Positions 1 through 9,449 are shown, numbered from the stretch's first letter. The stretch is DNA of 32,461 bases from Clostridium sp. D53t1_180928_C8 (GCF_015667795.1 NZ_JADPEL010000037.1:1-32461), one strand, 5' to 3'. Notes: generated from the letters alone by a model not told the origin. Numbers and translations: made by a program.

Positions 1-6
1 TATTCC

Positions 7-35
7 TTGAAACTTTGATACATAAAAGGTATAAT
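7..35 (+). promoter_or_regulatory. Sigma-A promoter of the lysine-riboswitch/asd-dapA-dapB transcript
   Basis: A TTGAAA -35 box (7-12) and a perfect TATAAT -10 box (30-35) are separated by exactly 17 bp. Initiation near 42 would place the riboswitch P1 helix (from 54) close to the 5' end of the RNA, as expected for an L-box leader. The boxes are seen directly; promoter activity is inferred. Confidence 0.8.
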
Positions 36-53
36 CATTATCATATAAGTTTA

Positions 54-226
54 TAAATGGATAGAGGTGCGATACTTATTAGTATTATTATGGATTAAAG
101 CATGTTAAAATAATAAGAAAGGATTTATCGCCGAAGTATATAGCTAAAGCTTTACAGCTGTATAACTGGGGGTATGCAGAATATGTATATTTCTGTCACA
201 TAATTTATGTGGTGAGCTATCATTTA
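54..226 (+). ncRNA. Lysine riboswitch (L-box) aptamer
   Basis: The conserved L-box core is visible in order: AGAGGTGCG just after the P1 5' strand, an AGTA segment, AAAGGATT followed by GCCGAAG, CTGGGGG, then CTGTCAC and GTGGTGAGCTATC at the 3' side. P1 forms between TAAATGGATAG (about 54-64, one bulged G) and CTATCATTTA (217-226). The element lies between a strong promoter and an intrinsic terminator, upstream of three lysine/DAP biosynthesis genes. By family knowledge, lysine binding stabilises the aptamer and favours termination, so asd-dapA-dapB should be repressed when lysine is plentiful. Confidence 0.93.
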
Positions 227-256
227 AGGATTCTTTATATATTTTGATGTATATAT

Positions 257-285
257 ACCTTGAGTGATAACTCAAGGTTTTTTTT
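257..285 (+). terminator. Riboswitch expression-platform terminator
   Basis: Perfect 9-bp stem ACCTTGAGT (257-265) and ACTCAAGGT (270-278) with a GATA loop, followed by an uninterrupted T run to 285. It lies about 30 nt past the L-box aptamer and about 150 nt before asd, so it is the regulated terminator of the riboswitch. Confidence 0.9.
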
Positions 286-438
286 AACATTATATTTAAA
301 TTAAAAATTCTTTTAAATTACATACTAGTTTAAATTTAAAAATTTAAGTATATTCACATCATATTATTAAACAGAACATTCTATATAATAAAATTTATAA
401 CCTTTATATAATTAAAGAATAAAAAAGGGGGAACCAAT

Positions 439-1434
439 ATGTATAATGTAGCAATAATTGGTAGTACAGGTAATGTAGGTAGAAAATTTTTAGAAATTCT
501 AGAGGAAAGAAATTTCCCAATAAAAAATCTTTATCTTTTTGCTTCAAAAAGATCAGCAGGTTCTTATTTAAAGTTTAATGGGAAAGAATATATAGTAGAA
601 GAAACTTGTGAAGATAATATTAAAAATAAAAAAATAGATATTGCACTATTTTCAGCAGGTGGAGATACAAGTTTAAAATTTGCACCAATATTTTCATCTT
701 ATGGTGCTGTAGTAATAGATAATTCAAGCGCATGGAGAATGAATAAAGACGTTCCTTTAGTTGTTCCTGAAGTAAACCCTGAAGACTTAAAAGACCATAA
801 TGGAATTATTGCAAATCCAAATTGTTCAACAATTCAAGCGATGGTACCATTAAAAGCTTTATTAGATAATTATGGAATAAAAAGAATTGTATATTCAACA
901 TACCAAGCAGTTTCAGGTGCTGGAATGCAAGGTATTAAAGATTTAGAGGATGGTTTAAAAGGTGAATCTCCTAAAAAATTCCCTTATCCTATAGCTGGAA
1001 ATTGCCTTCCTCACATAGATGTTTTCTTAGATAATGGTTATACAAAAGAAGAAATGAAAATGATTGAAGAAACTAGGAAAATACTTCATTCAAATGATTT
1101 AAAAATTACTGCTACTACTGTAAGAGTACCAGTTTTAAATAGCCATAGTGAAAGCATTAACGTTGAATTAGATAATTCATTTGAATTAGAAGATATATTT
1201 AAATTATTTGAAAAAACAGAAGGATTAACAGTTTGTGATAATGTAAATGAATTAATATATCCAACTCCATTAGAAATCTCTGGAAAAGACGATGTCTATG
1301 TTGGAAGAATAAGACGTGATTTCAGCTTAGATAATGGACTAAACCTATGGGTTGTTGCTGATAACATAAGAAAAGGAGCAGCTTTAAACGCTGTACAAAT
1401 TGCAGAAGTTTTAATAAAAAATGAATGGCTTTAG
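439..1434 (+). CDS. asd: Aspartate-semialdehyde dehydrogenase
   Basis: Cytoplasmic enzyme that reduces aspartyl-4-phosphate to aspartate semialdehyde with NADPH, the branch point to lysine/DAP and to threonine/methionine. The 331-residue protein has the N-terminal dinucleotide-binding loop GSTGNVG (residues 8-14), the catalytic cysteine in NPNCST (Cys129) and the general-base histidine in the LNSHSES segment (His236); the length is normal. An AAAAAGGGGG ribosome site precedes the ATG. It is the first gene after the lysine riboswitch and is followed 9 nt later by dapA, so it is the lead gene of a riboswitch-controlled asd-dapA-dapB operon. Confidence 0.97.
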   Translation: MYNVAIIGSTGNVGRKFLEILEERNFPIKNLYLFASKRSAGSYLKFNGKEYIVEETCEDNIKNKKIDIALFSAGGDTSLKFAPIFSSYGAVVIDNSSAWRMNKDVPLVVPEVNPEDLKDHNGIIANPNCSTIQAMVPLKALLDNYGIKRIVYSTYQAVSGAGMQGIKDLEDGLKGESPKKFPYPIAGNCLPHIDVFLDNGYTKEEMKMIEETRKILHSNDLKITATTVRVPVLNSHSESINVELDNSFELEDIFKLFEKTEGLTVCDNVNELIYPTPLEISGKDDVYVGRIRRDFSLDNGLNLWVVADNIRKGAALNAVQIAEVLIKNEWL

Positions 1435-1443
1435 GAGGATAAA

Positions 1444-2322
1444 ATGTCAATATTTAAAGGCTCTGGTGTAGCTATAATTACACCTTTCAATGAAAATGGT
1501 ATAGATTATGAAAAATTAAGAGAATTACTTGAATGGCACATTAAAGAATCTACAGATGCTATCATTATTTGTGGTACCACTGGTGAAGCTACTACAATGA
1601 CTGAACAAGAGAAAAAAGATGCCATTAAATTCACTGTAGATGTTGTAAATAAAAGAATACCTGTAATTGCAGGTACTGGTGGTAATAACACAAAAACATC
1701 TATTGAAATGAGTCTTTATGCTGAAAATGTTGGTGTAGATGGTCTTCTAATTATAACACCTTACTATAACAAAACAAACGCTGAAGGTTTAATAATGCAT
1801 TTTAAGGCTATTAATGATGCTGTTAAAACTCCTATTATATTATATAATGTTCCAAGTAGAACTAATATGAATATTACACCTCAAACATTATTAAAACTTA
1901 CAAAGCTTAATAATGTTGTTGCAATTAAAGAAGCAAGTGGTGATATGAGTCAAGTTGCTAAAATGAAAGCTTTATGTGGTGATAAAATAGATATATATTC
2001 TGGAAATGATGATCAAATTGTTCCAATCTTATCTTTAGGTGGTATTGGAGTAATTTCAGTTGCTGCTAATATAATTCCTAAAACAGTTCATGATATGTGT
2101 GAATCATATTTAAATGGTGATTGTTTTAAAGCAACTAAATTACAACTTGATTATCTAGAATTAATGAATAATTTATTTATAGAAACTAATCCAATTCCAG
2201 TAAAAACTGCAATGAATGTTATGGGAATGAATGTTGGTGAGTTAAGATTACCACTTTATAAAATGAACGATAAAAATAAAGAAACTTTAGTTAACACATT
2301 AAAAAAATACAATTTAGTTTAA
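1444..2322 (+). CDS. dapA: 4-hydroxy-tetrahydrodipicolinate synthase
   Basis: Condenses pyruvate with aspartate semialdehyde, the committed step to DAP and lysine. The 292-residue TIM-barrel protein has the CGTTGE motif (43-48), the triad tyrosines in TPYYN (107-108) and YNVPSRT (Tyr134), and the Schiff-base lysine in AIKEASG (Lys162). TAGGAGGATAAA supplies a strong ribosome site 9 nt after asd. The gene is second in the lysine-riboswitch operon and is followed 14 nt later by dapB. Nothing is unusual in length or active site. Confidence 0.97.
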   Translation: MSIFKGSGVAIITPFNENGIDYEKLRELLEWHIKESTDAIIICGTTGEATTMTEQEKKDAIKFTVDVVNKRIPVIAGTGGNNTKTSIEMSLYAENVGVDGLLIITPYYNKTNAEGLIMHFKAINDAVKTPIILYNVPSRTNMNITPQTLLKLTKLNNVVAIKEASGDMSQVAKMKALCGDKIDIYSGNDDQIVPILSLGGIGVISVAANIIPKTVHDMCESYLNGDCFKATKLQLDYLELMNNLFIETNPIPVKTAMNVMGMNVGELRLPLYKMNDKNKETLVNTLKKYNLV

Positions 2323-2336
2323 AAGGAGTTTATCAT

Positions 2337-3089
2337 ATGGTTAAAATACTATTAAGCGGTTGCTGTGGTAAAATGGGAACTGTAATATCAAATTTAGTTA
2401 GCGAATTTCCTAATCTAGAAATTATAGCAGGTATAGATAAATTTCATAGAGAATTAAACTATCCAGTATTCACTACACCTGATGATGTAAATATAGAATA
2501 TGATGTACTTTTAGACTTTTCTAATATAAGTACATTACACAAACTTTTAGAACTAACAGAAAAGACTAATAAACCTCTTGTTATATGTTCTACTGGTTAT
2601 TCAGAAGAAGATTTAAATTTAATTAACAAAAAAAGTAAATCATTACCTTTATTTAAATCTGCTAATATGTCTTTAGGTATAAATTTAATTAATTCATTAT
2701 TAAGAAAAGTTACTCCATTATTATATGGAAATTATGATATAGAAATAATAGAAAAACATCATAATCAAAAATTAGATTCTCCTAGCGGTACTGCTCTTCT
2801 TTTAGCAGATACCATAAAGGATGCTATTTCTGAAGAAACTCATTATGTTCACGGTAGAGACGGACATAAAAAAAGAGAGAAAAATGAAATAGGTATTCAT
2901 GCTGTTAGAGGTGGATCTATCGTTGGTGACCACGATGTAATTTTCGCAGGAACTGGTGAAGTTATTGAACTTTCTCATAAAGCAATATCAAGAGATGTAT
3001 TCGCTATTGGTGCATTAAAAGCTTGTGAATACATGGCTACAATATCATCTCCAGGTCTTTATAATATGGATAATGTTTTAGGATTATAA
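2337..3089 (+). CDS. dapB: 4-hydroxy-tetrahydrodipicolinate reductase
   Basis: Reduces the DapA product to tetrahydrodipicolinate with NAD(P)H. The 250-residue protein starts with a nucleotide-binding segment (GCCGKMG, 8-14) and carries the substrate/catalytic signature EKHHNQK-DSPSGTA, with His141, His142 and Lys145. AAAAGGAGT precedes the ATG. It is the last gene of the riboswitch operon; a hairpin terminator starts within a few bases of its stop. The next enzymes of the route, DapH and PatA, are encoded about 8-9 kb downstream. Confidence 0.97.
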   Translation: MVKILLSGCCGKMGTVISNLVSEFPNLEIIAGIDKFHRELNYPVFTTPDDVNIEYDVLLDFSNISTLHKLLELTEKTNKPLVICSTGYSEEDLNLINKKSKSLPLFKSANMSLGINLINSLLRKVTPLLYGNYDIEIIEKHHNQKLDSPSGTALLLADTIKDAISEETHYVHGRDGHKKREKNEIGIHAVRGGSIVGDHDVIFAGTGEVIELSHKAISRDVFAIGALKACEYMATISSPGLYNMDNVLGL

Positions 3090-3091
3090 TG

Positions 3092-3130
3092 AAAAGAGTC
3101 TAGCAATTAAAATTGTTAGACTCTTTATTT
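3092..3130. terminator. Bidirectional terminator between dapB and the sialidase gene
   Basis: A 16-bp stem (3093-3108 with 3111-3126, one mismatch/wobble position) flanked by A-rich and T-rich tracts. It can end dapB on the plus strand and the convergent sialidase gene on the minus strand. Confidence 0.88.
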
Positions 3131-3139
3131 TTATAATTA

Positions 3140-4303
3140 TTATCTTATTATATCTTCTAATAAATTAGTAAAATCTCTAAATACTATATCTCCATCTTTT
3201 TCTTGAAGTAAAAATAAATGATTTAAATTATCTGAATCTATGGCATTGCATAAAGATGAGTATCCACCACCTACTTCACTTTGATTTTCTTTATATAATA
3301 CACTTATTTCTTTCCAACTCATAAAATCGTATGTTGCATATAAAGTTAAATTATCTCTTTTAACTCCTCCATTCAAATTCTTAGGAGTTGATAATAATCC
3401 AACTTGTCTATTATCAGAAAGAATAATTTTTATAAATGATGCTTGACAAGCTGATGAATTTTTATTATTGCTAATACCATTATGCAATTGTGTATAAATT
3501 TCCCACGTCTCACCCATATCTTTAGATATATAACATCCCCTATCATTAAATTCTCTTCTACAGTTTAATAATAGTGTGCCATTTTCAATTTCTAAAATAT
3601 CGCATTCACTAGTTCCTTCTTCGGCATATCCTTTAGGCATGTTCCAACTTTGTCCATCATCTAAAGAATAAATAATAGAAGAAAACGTTTTGTTTTTTCC
3701 ATTTATTCTTCTACATACATCTATAGGTAGTACTAATGTCCCATTCTCCATTTGTATCCCTGTACCAACCCCACCTAAAAATGAAACAATATCTCCATTA
3801 CCATTAGCTAAAGAACTAATATCAGTATTAGACCAAGTAATTCCTTCATCTATTGACATAGATATAACAGCCTTCCAATCAGTATCTGGTGTTTCTTCTG
3901 TTCTAGTCCAGTTAAAGGCATTACTTTTCCATTGACCATGAAGAGTAAAAATTTTACCACTTTTGGTTACTAATGTCGTTGTATCCATGGTTCTAGATAC
4001 ATTACTATATTCTTTTCCATATAAATTAGGATATTTACAAACTAATATTGGTTCTGCCCAAGTCTTCCCACAATCCTCACTTCTTCTAACAACACAAGAT
4101 ATTCTTCCTAAATTATCATCTGCAGTATCATATCTAGCATCACAAAATGCTAAAAGAGTTCCTTTAGTAGTTTGTATTAAAGATGGTATTCTATAATAAG
4201 TACAATTTTTATCTTCTAATTTACACGTACCCTCGCTTATACTAAATAAAGCATTATCTTCTAATAATTCTCCCATATAAATCTCACTTTTCCCATTTAA
4301 CAT
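3140..4303 (-). CDS. nanH: Intracellular exo-alpha-sialidase (GH33)
   Basis: Removes terminal sialic acid from glycoconjugates or oligosaccharides. The 387-residue protein shows the YRIP motif (Arg38), an Asp in DARYD, four Asp boxes of S-x-D-x-G-x-T/S-W type (75-82, 150-157, 213-220, 260-267), candidate triad arginines in NCRREF (249/250) and KRDNL (316), a Glu in TSEC (233), and the nucleophilic tyrosine in GGGYSS (348). There is no signal peptide, membrane anchor or CBM, and the length resembles the small cytoplasmic NanH of C. perfringens, so it probably acts on imported sialosides. GGGGAAGAG precedes the ATG. No nan catabolic gene is present in the window. Confidence 0.9.
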   Translation of the reverse strand: MLNGKSEIYMGELLEDNALFSISEGTCKLEDKNCTYYRIPSLIQTTKGTLLAFCDARYDTADDNLGRISCVVRRSEDCGKTWAEPILVCKYPNLYGKEYSNVSRTMDTTTLVTKSGKIFTLHGQWKSNAFNWTRTEETPDTDWKAVISMSIDEGITWSNTDISSLANGNGDIVSFLGGVGTGIQMENGTLVLPIDVCRRINGKNKTFSSIIYSLDDGQSWNMPKGYAEEGTSECDILEIENGTLLLNCRREFNDRGCYISKDMGETWEIYTQLHNGISNNKNSSACQASFIKIILSDNRQVGLLSTPKNLNGGVKRDNLTLYATYDFMSWKEISVLYKENQSEVGGGYSSLCNAIDSDNLNHLFLLQEKDGDIVFRDFTNLLEDIIR

Positions 4304-4473
4304 TCTAATCTCTTCCCCTTTATATACACTTTTTTACATAAAAATACTTTAATTTTATTTTTATACATATAATATAATACATAAAACAATTAGTGTCCAT
4401 AGGAGAATAAATAAAAATATATTAACACATAATAAGATTGTACATCTTATATGAATTTTAGGAGGAGTAAATA

Positions 4474-4638
4474 ATGCCAAAAGATAGTCAACCAGATAAT
4501 AAACAAGCTAGAATGGAAAAATGTAATTATCAAACTCCAATAACTGAAGAAGGTCATAACCATAATCCTAATTTAAAACATAAATCAGTTAAAAGACAAG
4601 GTGTTTCAAGTCAACACTATAATCCAGCTGGAAATTAA
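4474..4638 (+). CDS. Small hydrophilic protein, 54 aa, unknown function
   Basis: A 54-codon reading frame begins at ATG 4474 after an excellent ribosome site (TTTTAGGAGGAG, 7-8 nt spacing) and ends at TAA 4636-4638, right before an intrinsic terminator. The product starts MPKDSQPDNK and ends HYNPAGN. It is rich in Asn, Lys, Gln and His, has one Cys, and has no hydrophobic segment, so it should be soluble and perhaps unstructured. TATAAT at 4373-4378 could be its -10 box, but no convincing -35 is seen. I do not recognise the family; the composition would suit a small spore- or DNA-associated protein, but that is a guess. The coding call rests on the ribosome site, the clean frame and the tight terminator. 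Confidence 0.75.
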   Translation: MPKDSQPDNKQARMEKCNYQTPITEEGHNHNPNLKHKSVKRQGVSSQHYNPAGN

Positions 4639-4670
4639 AAAAAGAGAGTCATGAGACTCTCCCTTTTTTA
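4637..4670. terminator. Bidirectional terminator between the 54-aa gene and oppA
   Basis: Stem GAGAGTC (4644-4650) and GACTCTC (4655-4661) with an ATGA loop, A-rich on the left and T-rich on the right. It serves the plus-strand small gene and the minus-strand oppA, whose stop is at 4672. Confidence 0.88.
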
Positions 4671-4671
4671 A

Positions 4672-6345
4672 TTATTCTTTATAAGCATTTTTAAATGTTA
4701 CTTTTCCTAATGTAGAAACTTGAACACCTTTAACATTATCGTTCCAAGCCATTACTGTTGTATAGTAATAGATTGGGAATATTGGCATTTCATCCATTAA
4801 GATATCTTCTGCTTTTCTTAACATTTCTATTCTCTTAGCAGCATCAGTTTCAACTTTTGCATCATTAACTAACTTATCATATTCAGCACTGCTAAATCCA
4901 CAGTCGTTGTTTCCTCCGCCTGTTACCCACATATCTAAGAATGACATTGGATCAACATAGTCACCAATCCAACCATGTCTAGAGATTTGATAATCTCCTT
5001 GTTGTCTTGTATTTAAGAAAACAGCCCACTCTTGGTTAGTTAATTCAACATTAACACCTATTTCATTCCAGTTTTGTTGGATTATTTGACAGATATCTTT
5101 GTGTTGACCTTCAGAGTTATACATTAATTCAAATGTAGGAAGACCTTCACCATTTTCGTATCCAGCTTCTTTTAATAACGCTTTAGCTTTTTCAATATTT
5201 CCATCCATATCTGCTGGATCATAATATTTTTTATCTGAGAATTCACTTCCATCTTCATTGAAGATACCTTGTGGTACAAAGCTATATGCAGGAATTTGTT
5301 CTGCTTTACCTACATTGTCTATTATTTCTTGTCTATCAATAGCTAAATTTAACGCTTGTCTAACTAATTTATTTCCTAAAGCTTTTTTAACATCAGCACT
5401 TAAAGTATCTTGTTTACCAACATTAGCAGCAAAGAAATAAGTACCTAATTTAGGAATAACTTGAACTAATCCTTCTGCTTTACCTGGTTCAATCTCATTT
5501 GATGGTACACTATTTACTATATCAAAGTTTCCAGCTCTTAATTCAGAATAAGCAGTAGTTTCATCAGTTACTAACTTAAATGTTAATGTATCTAATTTAA
5601 CATTACTTGCATCCCAATAGTTTTCATTTCTTTCGAAAACTAATTGATCTTTCATATCCCATTTAACTAATTTGAATGGTCCATTTGAAACATAAGTTTC
5701 AACATTTGTTGCCCATCCTTCTGGATTAGCTGAAACAATATCCTCTCTTAACGGAGCATATGTTGGGAATGCTAATAATTGTGGGAAATAAGAAGTCGGT
5801 GCTTCTAAAGTAACTTCTAATGTGTGGTCATCAATTACTTTGATTCCTACTTCATCAGCAGATACTTCTCCATTATAGAATTTTTCAGCATTTTTAATGT
5901 AATATAATTGATAGCTATATTCAGCAGCTGTTGCTTTATCTAAAGCTCTTAACCAAGAATATTTAAAGTTATCAGCTACTACTGGTTCTCCATCTGACCA
6001 CTTAGCATCTTCTCTTAATTTAAAAGTATATACTAAGCCATCTTCAGATACTTCCATATTTTCAGCAACTGCTTCTTTAGGCTGTTCATTTTCATCTAAT
6101 ACCATTAATCCTTCAAAAGCATTTACAATTATTGTCCCCGCACCTGAAGAAGTATTTAATGTTGGGTCAATTGTTTCTGGATCTTCCCCAAGGTTAAATA
6201 CTAAATCTTGATTTTTTGTTGCTGTACTTCCTGATCCAGATGCTCCAGTAGACTTATCGTTACTTCCACAACCGATGAATAAAGAAGTACTAATTGTTGC
6301 AGCCATTAAAACTGCACATAGTTTCTTAAGTTTTAAACTTTTCAT
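4672..6345 (-). CDS. oppA: Oligopeptide ABC transporter substrate-binding lipoprotein
   Basis: Extracytoplasmic solute-binding protein of family 5 (SBP_bac_5/OppA) that delivers peptides to OppBCDF. The 557-residue precursor begins with a lysine-rich n-region and hydrophobic core ending in a lipobox, LFIGC, so Cys26 should be lipidated and the protein anchored outside the membrane. The mature part has typical OppA phrases such as LREDAKWSDGEPV and NPEGWATNVETYVSNGPF. AAGGGGGAAC precedes the ATG. It is the last gene of the opp cluster, 120 nt after oppF; two short inverted repeats in that gap may affect its mRNA level relative to the upstream genes. Confidence 0.95.
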   Translation of the reverse strand: MKSLKLKKLCAVLMAATISTSLFIGCGSNDKSTGASGSGSTATKNQDLVFNLGEDPETIDPTLNTSSGAGTIIVNAFEGLMVLDENEQPKEAVAENMEVSEDGLVYTFKLREDAKWSDGEPVVADNFKYSWLRALDKATAAEYSYQLYYIKNAEKFYNGEVSADEVGIKVIDDHTLEVTLEAPTSYFPQLLAFPTYAPLREDIVSANPEGWATNVETYVSNGPFKLVKWDMKDQLVFERNENYWDASNVKLDTLTFKLVTDETTAYSELRAGNFDIVNSVPSNEIEPGKAEGLVQVIPKLGTYFFAANVGKQDTLSADVKKALGNKLVRQALNLAIDRQEIIDNVGKAEQIPAYSFVPQGIFNEDGSEFSDKKYYDPADMDGNIEKAKALLKEAGYENGEGLPTFELMYNSEGQHKDICQIIQQNWNEIGVNVELTNQEWAVFLNTRQQGDYQISRHGWIGDYVDPMSFLDMWVTGGGNNDCGFSSAEYDKLVNDAKVETDAAKRIEMLRKAEDILMDEMPIFPIYYYTTVMAWNDNVKGVQVSTLGKVTFKNAYKE

Positions 6346-6378
6346 CTTTTTTTGTTCCCCCTTAATATTTTTTATATA

Positions 6379-6429
6379 AATTGCTAATGCAATTAATAAC
6401 TTAAATTAGACTCTAAATCTATGATTTAG
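6379..6429 (-). other. Two short inverted repeats between oppF and oppA
   Basis: AATTGC (6379-6384) pairs with GCAATT (6389-6394), and CTAAATC (6413-6419) pairs with GATTTAG (6423-6429). Neither is followed by a clear T run on the minus strand, so they are not convincing terminators. They may be RNA-stabilising or processing elements that let oppA be expressed above oppBCDF, but this is inference. Confidence 0.35.
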
Positions 6430-6465
6430 CTGCCCTAATTCACACTTTTAATATTTGAAAACTTT

Positions 6466-7446
6466 CTATTTAAATAAGTGACATGCAACAAAGTGTCCTG
6501 GTTCAACTTCCTTTAATTCAGGATTAACTTCACTACAAATCTTCATTGCTTCCTTACATCTACCCTTAAATCTACACCCTGGTGGCGGATCTATAGGAGA
6601 TGGAATATCACCTTCTAAGATAATTCTCTTATTAGCTTTTGCTACCTGTGGATCTGGAATTGGAACTGCTGATAATAATGCCTTAGTATACGGATGCTTA
6701 GGATTCGTATATACATCATCTGCTGGTCCTTTTTCAACCATTTGTCCTAGGTACATAACTCCAATATGAGTTGATATATGCTTAACCATTGAAAGATCAT
6801 GTGCAATAAATAAATATGTCAATCCAAATTCTTCTTGTAGTTCTTCAAGCATGTTTATAACTTGTGCTTGAATAGATACGTCTAATGCCGAAATTGGCTC
6901 ATCACATACTATAAAATCAGGTTGAACTGCAAGAGCTCTTGCAATACCAATTCTTTGTCTTTGCCCACCAGAAAATTCATGAGCATATCTATTTATATGG
7001 CTTCCATTTAATCCAACCTTATCTAATAAATATCTTATTCTATCTTCTCTTTCTTTTCCTTTGAAAAGACCATGAATATCAATAGCTTCTCCAATTATAT
7101 CTCCAACTGTCATTCTTGGATTAAGTGATGCATATGGATCTTGGAAAATCATTTGCATATTCTTTCTTAAAGATACCATTTTCTTCTCACTTAAACCTGT
7201 AATATCTTGTCCATTAAAAATTATTTCTCCTGAAGTTGGTTCGTATAATTTTAATATAGTTCTTCCAGTAGTAGTTTTACCACATCCTGATTCTCCTACT
7301 AACCCTAAAGTTTCTCCCCTTTTAATAGAGAAAGAAACATTATCTACTGCTTTAACAAAGCTCTTCTTAGAAAATAATCCTTTGTTTGCAGGGAAGTATT
7401 TACAAAGGTTCTTAACCTCTAAAATAACGTCATTTTTATTTTCCAT
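6466..7446 (-). CDS. oppF: Oligopeptide ABC transporter ATPase OppF
   Basis: Cytoplasmic ATPase subunit, 326 residues. It shows Walker A GESGCGKTT, the ABC signature FSGGQRQR, Walker B FIVCDEPISALDV and the switch histidine in FIAHDLSMV. The C-terminal oligopeptide/dipeptide transporter extension has four cysteines (pattern CRFKGRC-x6-C ... ACH), typical of DppD/OppF-type subunits. The start overlaps the stop of oppD by one base (TAATG), indicating translational coupling. Typical length; nothing missing. Confidence 0.95.
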   Translation of the reverse strand: MENKNDVILEVKNLCKYFPANKGLFSKKSFVKAVDNVSFSIKRGETLGLVGESGCGKTTTGRTILKLYEPTSGEIIFNGQDITGLSEKKMVSLRKNMQMIFQDPYASLNPRMTVGDIIGEAIDIHGLFKGKEREDRIRYLLDKVGLNGSHINRYAHEFSGGQRQRIGIARALAVQPDFIVCDEPISALDVSIQAQVINMLEELQEEFGLTYLFIAHDLSMVKHISTHIGVMYLGQMVEKGPADDVYTNPKHPYTKALLSAVPIPDPQVAKANKRIILEGDIPSPIDPPPGCRFKGRCKEAMKICSEVNPELKEVEPGHFVACHLFK

Positions 7447-8453
7447 TATTCTTCCCCCCTTATTGGTGACTCAACTTTTGGTGCATTTTTATGACATAGC
7501 CAACATGCAGCTCTATGTCCTTCTTCTATTTCAAATAACGGTGGTTGCTTTTCCTTACAAATTTTCATTGCATAATCACATCTTGCTGTAAACGGACATC
7601 CAACTGGCGGTTTTAATAAATCAGGTGGTTGTCCTTCAATCGGAATTAATTTTTCTTTTAATTCACTCTTTGGATTAGGCACACTTCTTAATAATCCCCA
7701 TGTATATGGATGCTTTCCTCTGTAGAATATATCTTCTGTTGTACCTTCTTCAACAATAAGACCACCATACATAACATTAATTCTTGAACATAAATCAGCA
7801 ACTACTCCAAGATCATGTGTAATTAGTATGATTGATGTATCTAATTTTTCTTTTAAATCTTTCATTAAATCTAAAATTTGAGCTTGTATAGTAACATCTA
7901 ATGCTGTAGTAGGCTCATCTGCAATTATAAGTTTAGGTTCACATATTAAACTCATTGCAATCATAACTCTTTGTCTCATACCACCTGAAAACTCATGTGG
8001 ATATTGTTTTAATCTCTTTTCTGGACTTGGAATCCCAACCATATCAAGCATTTTAATTGCTTTTTCTTTTGCCTCTTTTTTAGATATTTTTTTATGTTTA
8101 ATTAAATGTTCTGTTAATTGATCTCCAACTGTAAATAAAGGGTTTAATGATGTCATTGGATCTTGGAAAATCATCGACATATCATTTCCTCTTATAGTTT
8201 GCATTAATTTTTCATTAGGCTTAGTTATATCTTTATCATCAAATGTAATAGATTCCGCTTCTATCTTTGCATTCTCACCTAATAATCTCATTATTGTCAT
8301 CATTGTTACTGACTTACCACATCCTGATTCTCCAACAACTCCTAGAGCTTCTCCTTTATCTAAATGAAAAGATACTCCTCTAACAGATTGAACATCTCCA
8401 ATATGAGTCTTAAATGATGTTTTTAAATTTTTTACGTCTAATAATTTACTCAT
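7446..8453 (-). CDS. oppD: Oligopeptide ABC transporter ATPase OppD
   Basis: The partner ATPase of OppF, 335 residues. Walker A is GESGCGKS (41-48), the signature is FSGGMRQR, Walker B is LIIADEPTTALDV and the switch His lies in LITHDLGVV. The C-terminal segment CPFTARC ... CWLC carries the cysteine cluster characteristic of OppD/DppD. It starts 12 nt after oppC with an AGGAGAAAC ribosome site and overlaps oppF by one base. Confidence 0.95.
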   Translation of the reverse strand: MSKLLDVKNLKTSFKTHIGDVQSVRGVSFHLDKGEALGVVGESGCGKSVTMMTIMRLLGENAKIEAESITFDDKDITKPNEKLMQTIRGNDMSMIFQDPMTSLNPLFTVGDQLTEHLIKHKKISKKEAKEKAIKMLDMVGIPSPEKRLKQYPHEFSGGMRQRVMIAMSLICEPKLIIADEPTTALDVTIQAQILDLMKDLKEKLDTSIILITHDLGVVADLCSRINVMYGGLIVEEGTTEDIFYRGKHPYTWGLLRSVPNPKSELKEKLIPIEGQPPDLLKPPVGCPFTARCDYAMKICKEKQPPLFEIEEGHRAACWLCHKNAPKVESPIRGEE

Positions 8454-8465
8454 CTGTTTCTCCTC

Positions 8466-9434
8466 CTATTTTTGATGTTTAGGATCTAAAGCTTCAGTTA
8501 ATCCATCACCAAATAAGTTAAATGCTAAAATGATTAAACAAATCATAGCAGCAGGGAATAATAATTGATAAGGTTGTGTTGTTAATAAACCTTTTGCATC
8601 ATTTGCTAATGTTCCTAAAGAAGCAAGTGGTGCATTTAACCCTAAACCAATATAACTTAAGAAGGCTTCAGTAAATATTGCAGAAGGTACAAATAATGTC
8701 ATCGTTACTATAATTGATCCTAAGCAGTTAGGTATTAAATGTCTTAATAAAATTCTTGTTTTTGATGCTCCTAATGTCTTAGCTGCTAAAACGAATTCTT
8801 GTTGCTTTAATTGAAGAATATCTCCTCTAACAATTCTAGCCATACCTACCCAAGAAGAAATTGCCATAGCTACTATAATCGCAAACATTCCACTTGAACC
8901 TTCAGTTTTTAATACATTCATTAATAAAACAACATATATTAATGTAGGAATAGAATATAATATATCAACTATTCTCATCATTATATTATCAACTCTTCCA
9001 CCTAAGAACCCTGCAATTCCTCCATATAAAACCCCTATTACAAGATTTAATATTGAAGCTGCAAATGCAATAATAAGTGAATATCTTGCACCATACATAA
9101 CTCTTACAAATAAATCTCTTCCTAAGTTATCAGTTCCAAACCAATGTTGTGCTGTTGGCCATAAGTTTGATGCAGCTTTATCTGTTGATTGATAAGTAAA
9201 ACCAAAAAGCTTCTCTACTACAATTGGTCCTAATATTGCAAAAGCAATTATTACAACTATCATAACTAATGAAAATAATGCTACTTTATTAGCTTTTAAT
9301 CTTCTCCATGCATTAGCCCAATATCCTACACTAGGTCTTACTACTTCATTTGCCTTTTTCTCTTCTGAACTTAAAGGAGAAAATAATTCACTATCTATAT
9401 TTAAATCTAAATTCTCTACAACTACGTTTTTCAA
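8466..9434 (-). CDS. oppC: Oligopeptide ABC transporter permease OppC
   Basis: Integral membrane subunit, 322 residues. A cytoplasmic N-terminal tail of about 50 residues precedes the first membrane segment, followed by the OppC_N region and a BPD_transp_1 domain of about five helices. The ATPase-coupling loop is recognisable as LAAKTLGASKTRILLRHLIP. It follows oppB by 15 nt and has a GGGGGAGAG ribosome site. Confidence 0.95.
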   Translation of the reverse strand: MKNVVVENLDLNIDSELFSPLSSEEKKANEVVRPSVGYWANAWRRLKANKVALFSLVMIVVIIAFAILGPIVVEKLFGFTYQSTDKAASNLWPTAQHWFGTDNLGRDLFVRVMYGARYSLIIAFAASILNLVIGVLYGGIAGFLGGRVDNIMMRIVDILYSIPTLIYVVLLMNVLKTEGSSGMFAIIVAMAISSWVGMARIVRGDILQLKQQEFVLAAKTLGASKTRILLRHLIPNCLGSIIVTMTLFVPSAIFTEAFLSYIGLGLNAPLASLGTLANDAKGLLTTQPYQLLFPAAMICLIILAFNLFGDGLTEALDPKHQK

Positions 9435-9449
9435 TTAACTCTCCCCCTT

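Noticed and set aside
4432-4452. Inverted repeat AAGAT-TGTAC-ATCTT upstream of the 54-aa gene
   Set aside because: A 5-bp dyad in AT-rich sequence is expected by chance.
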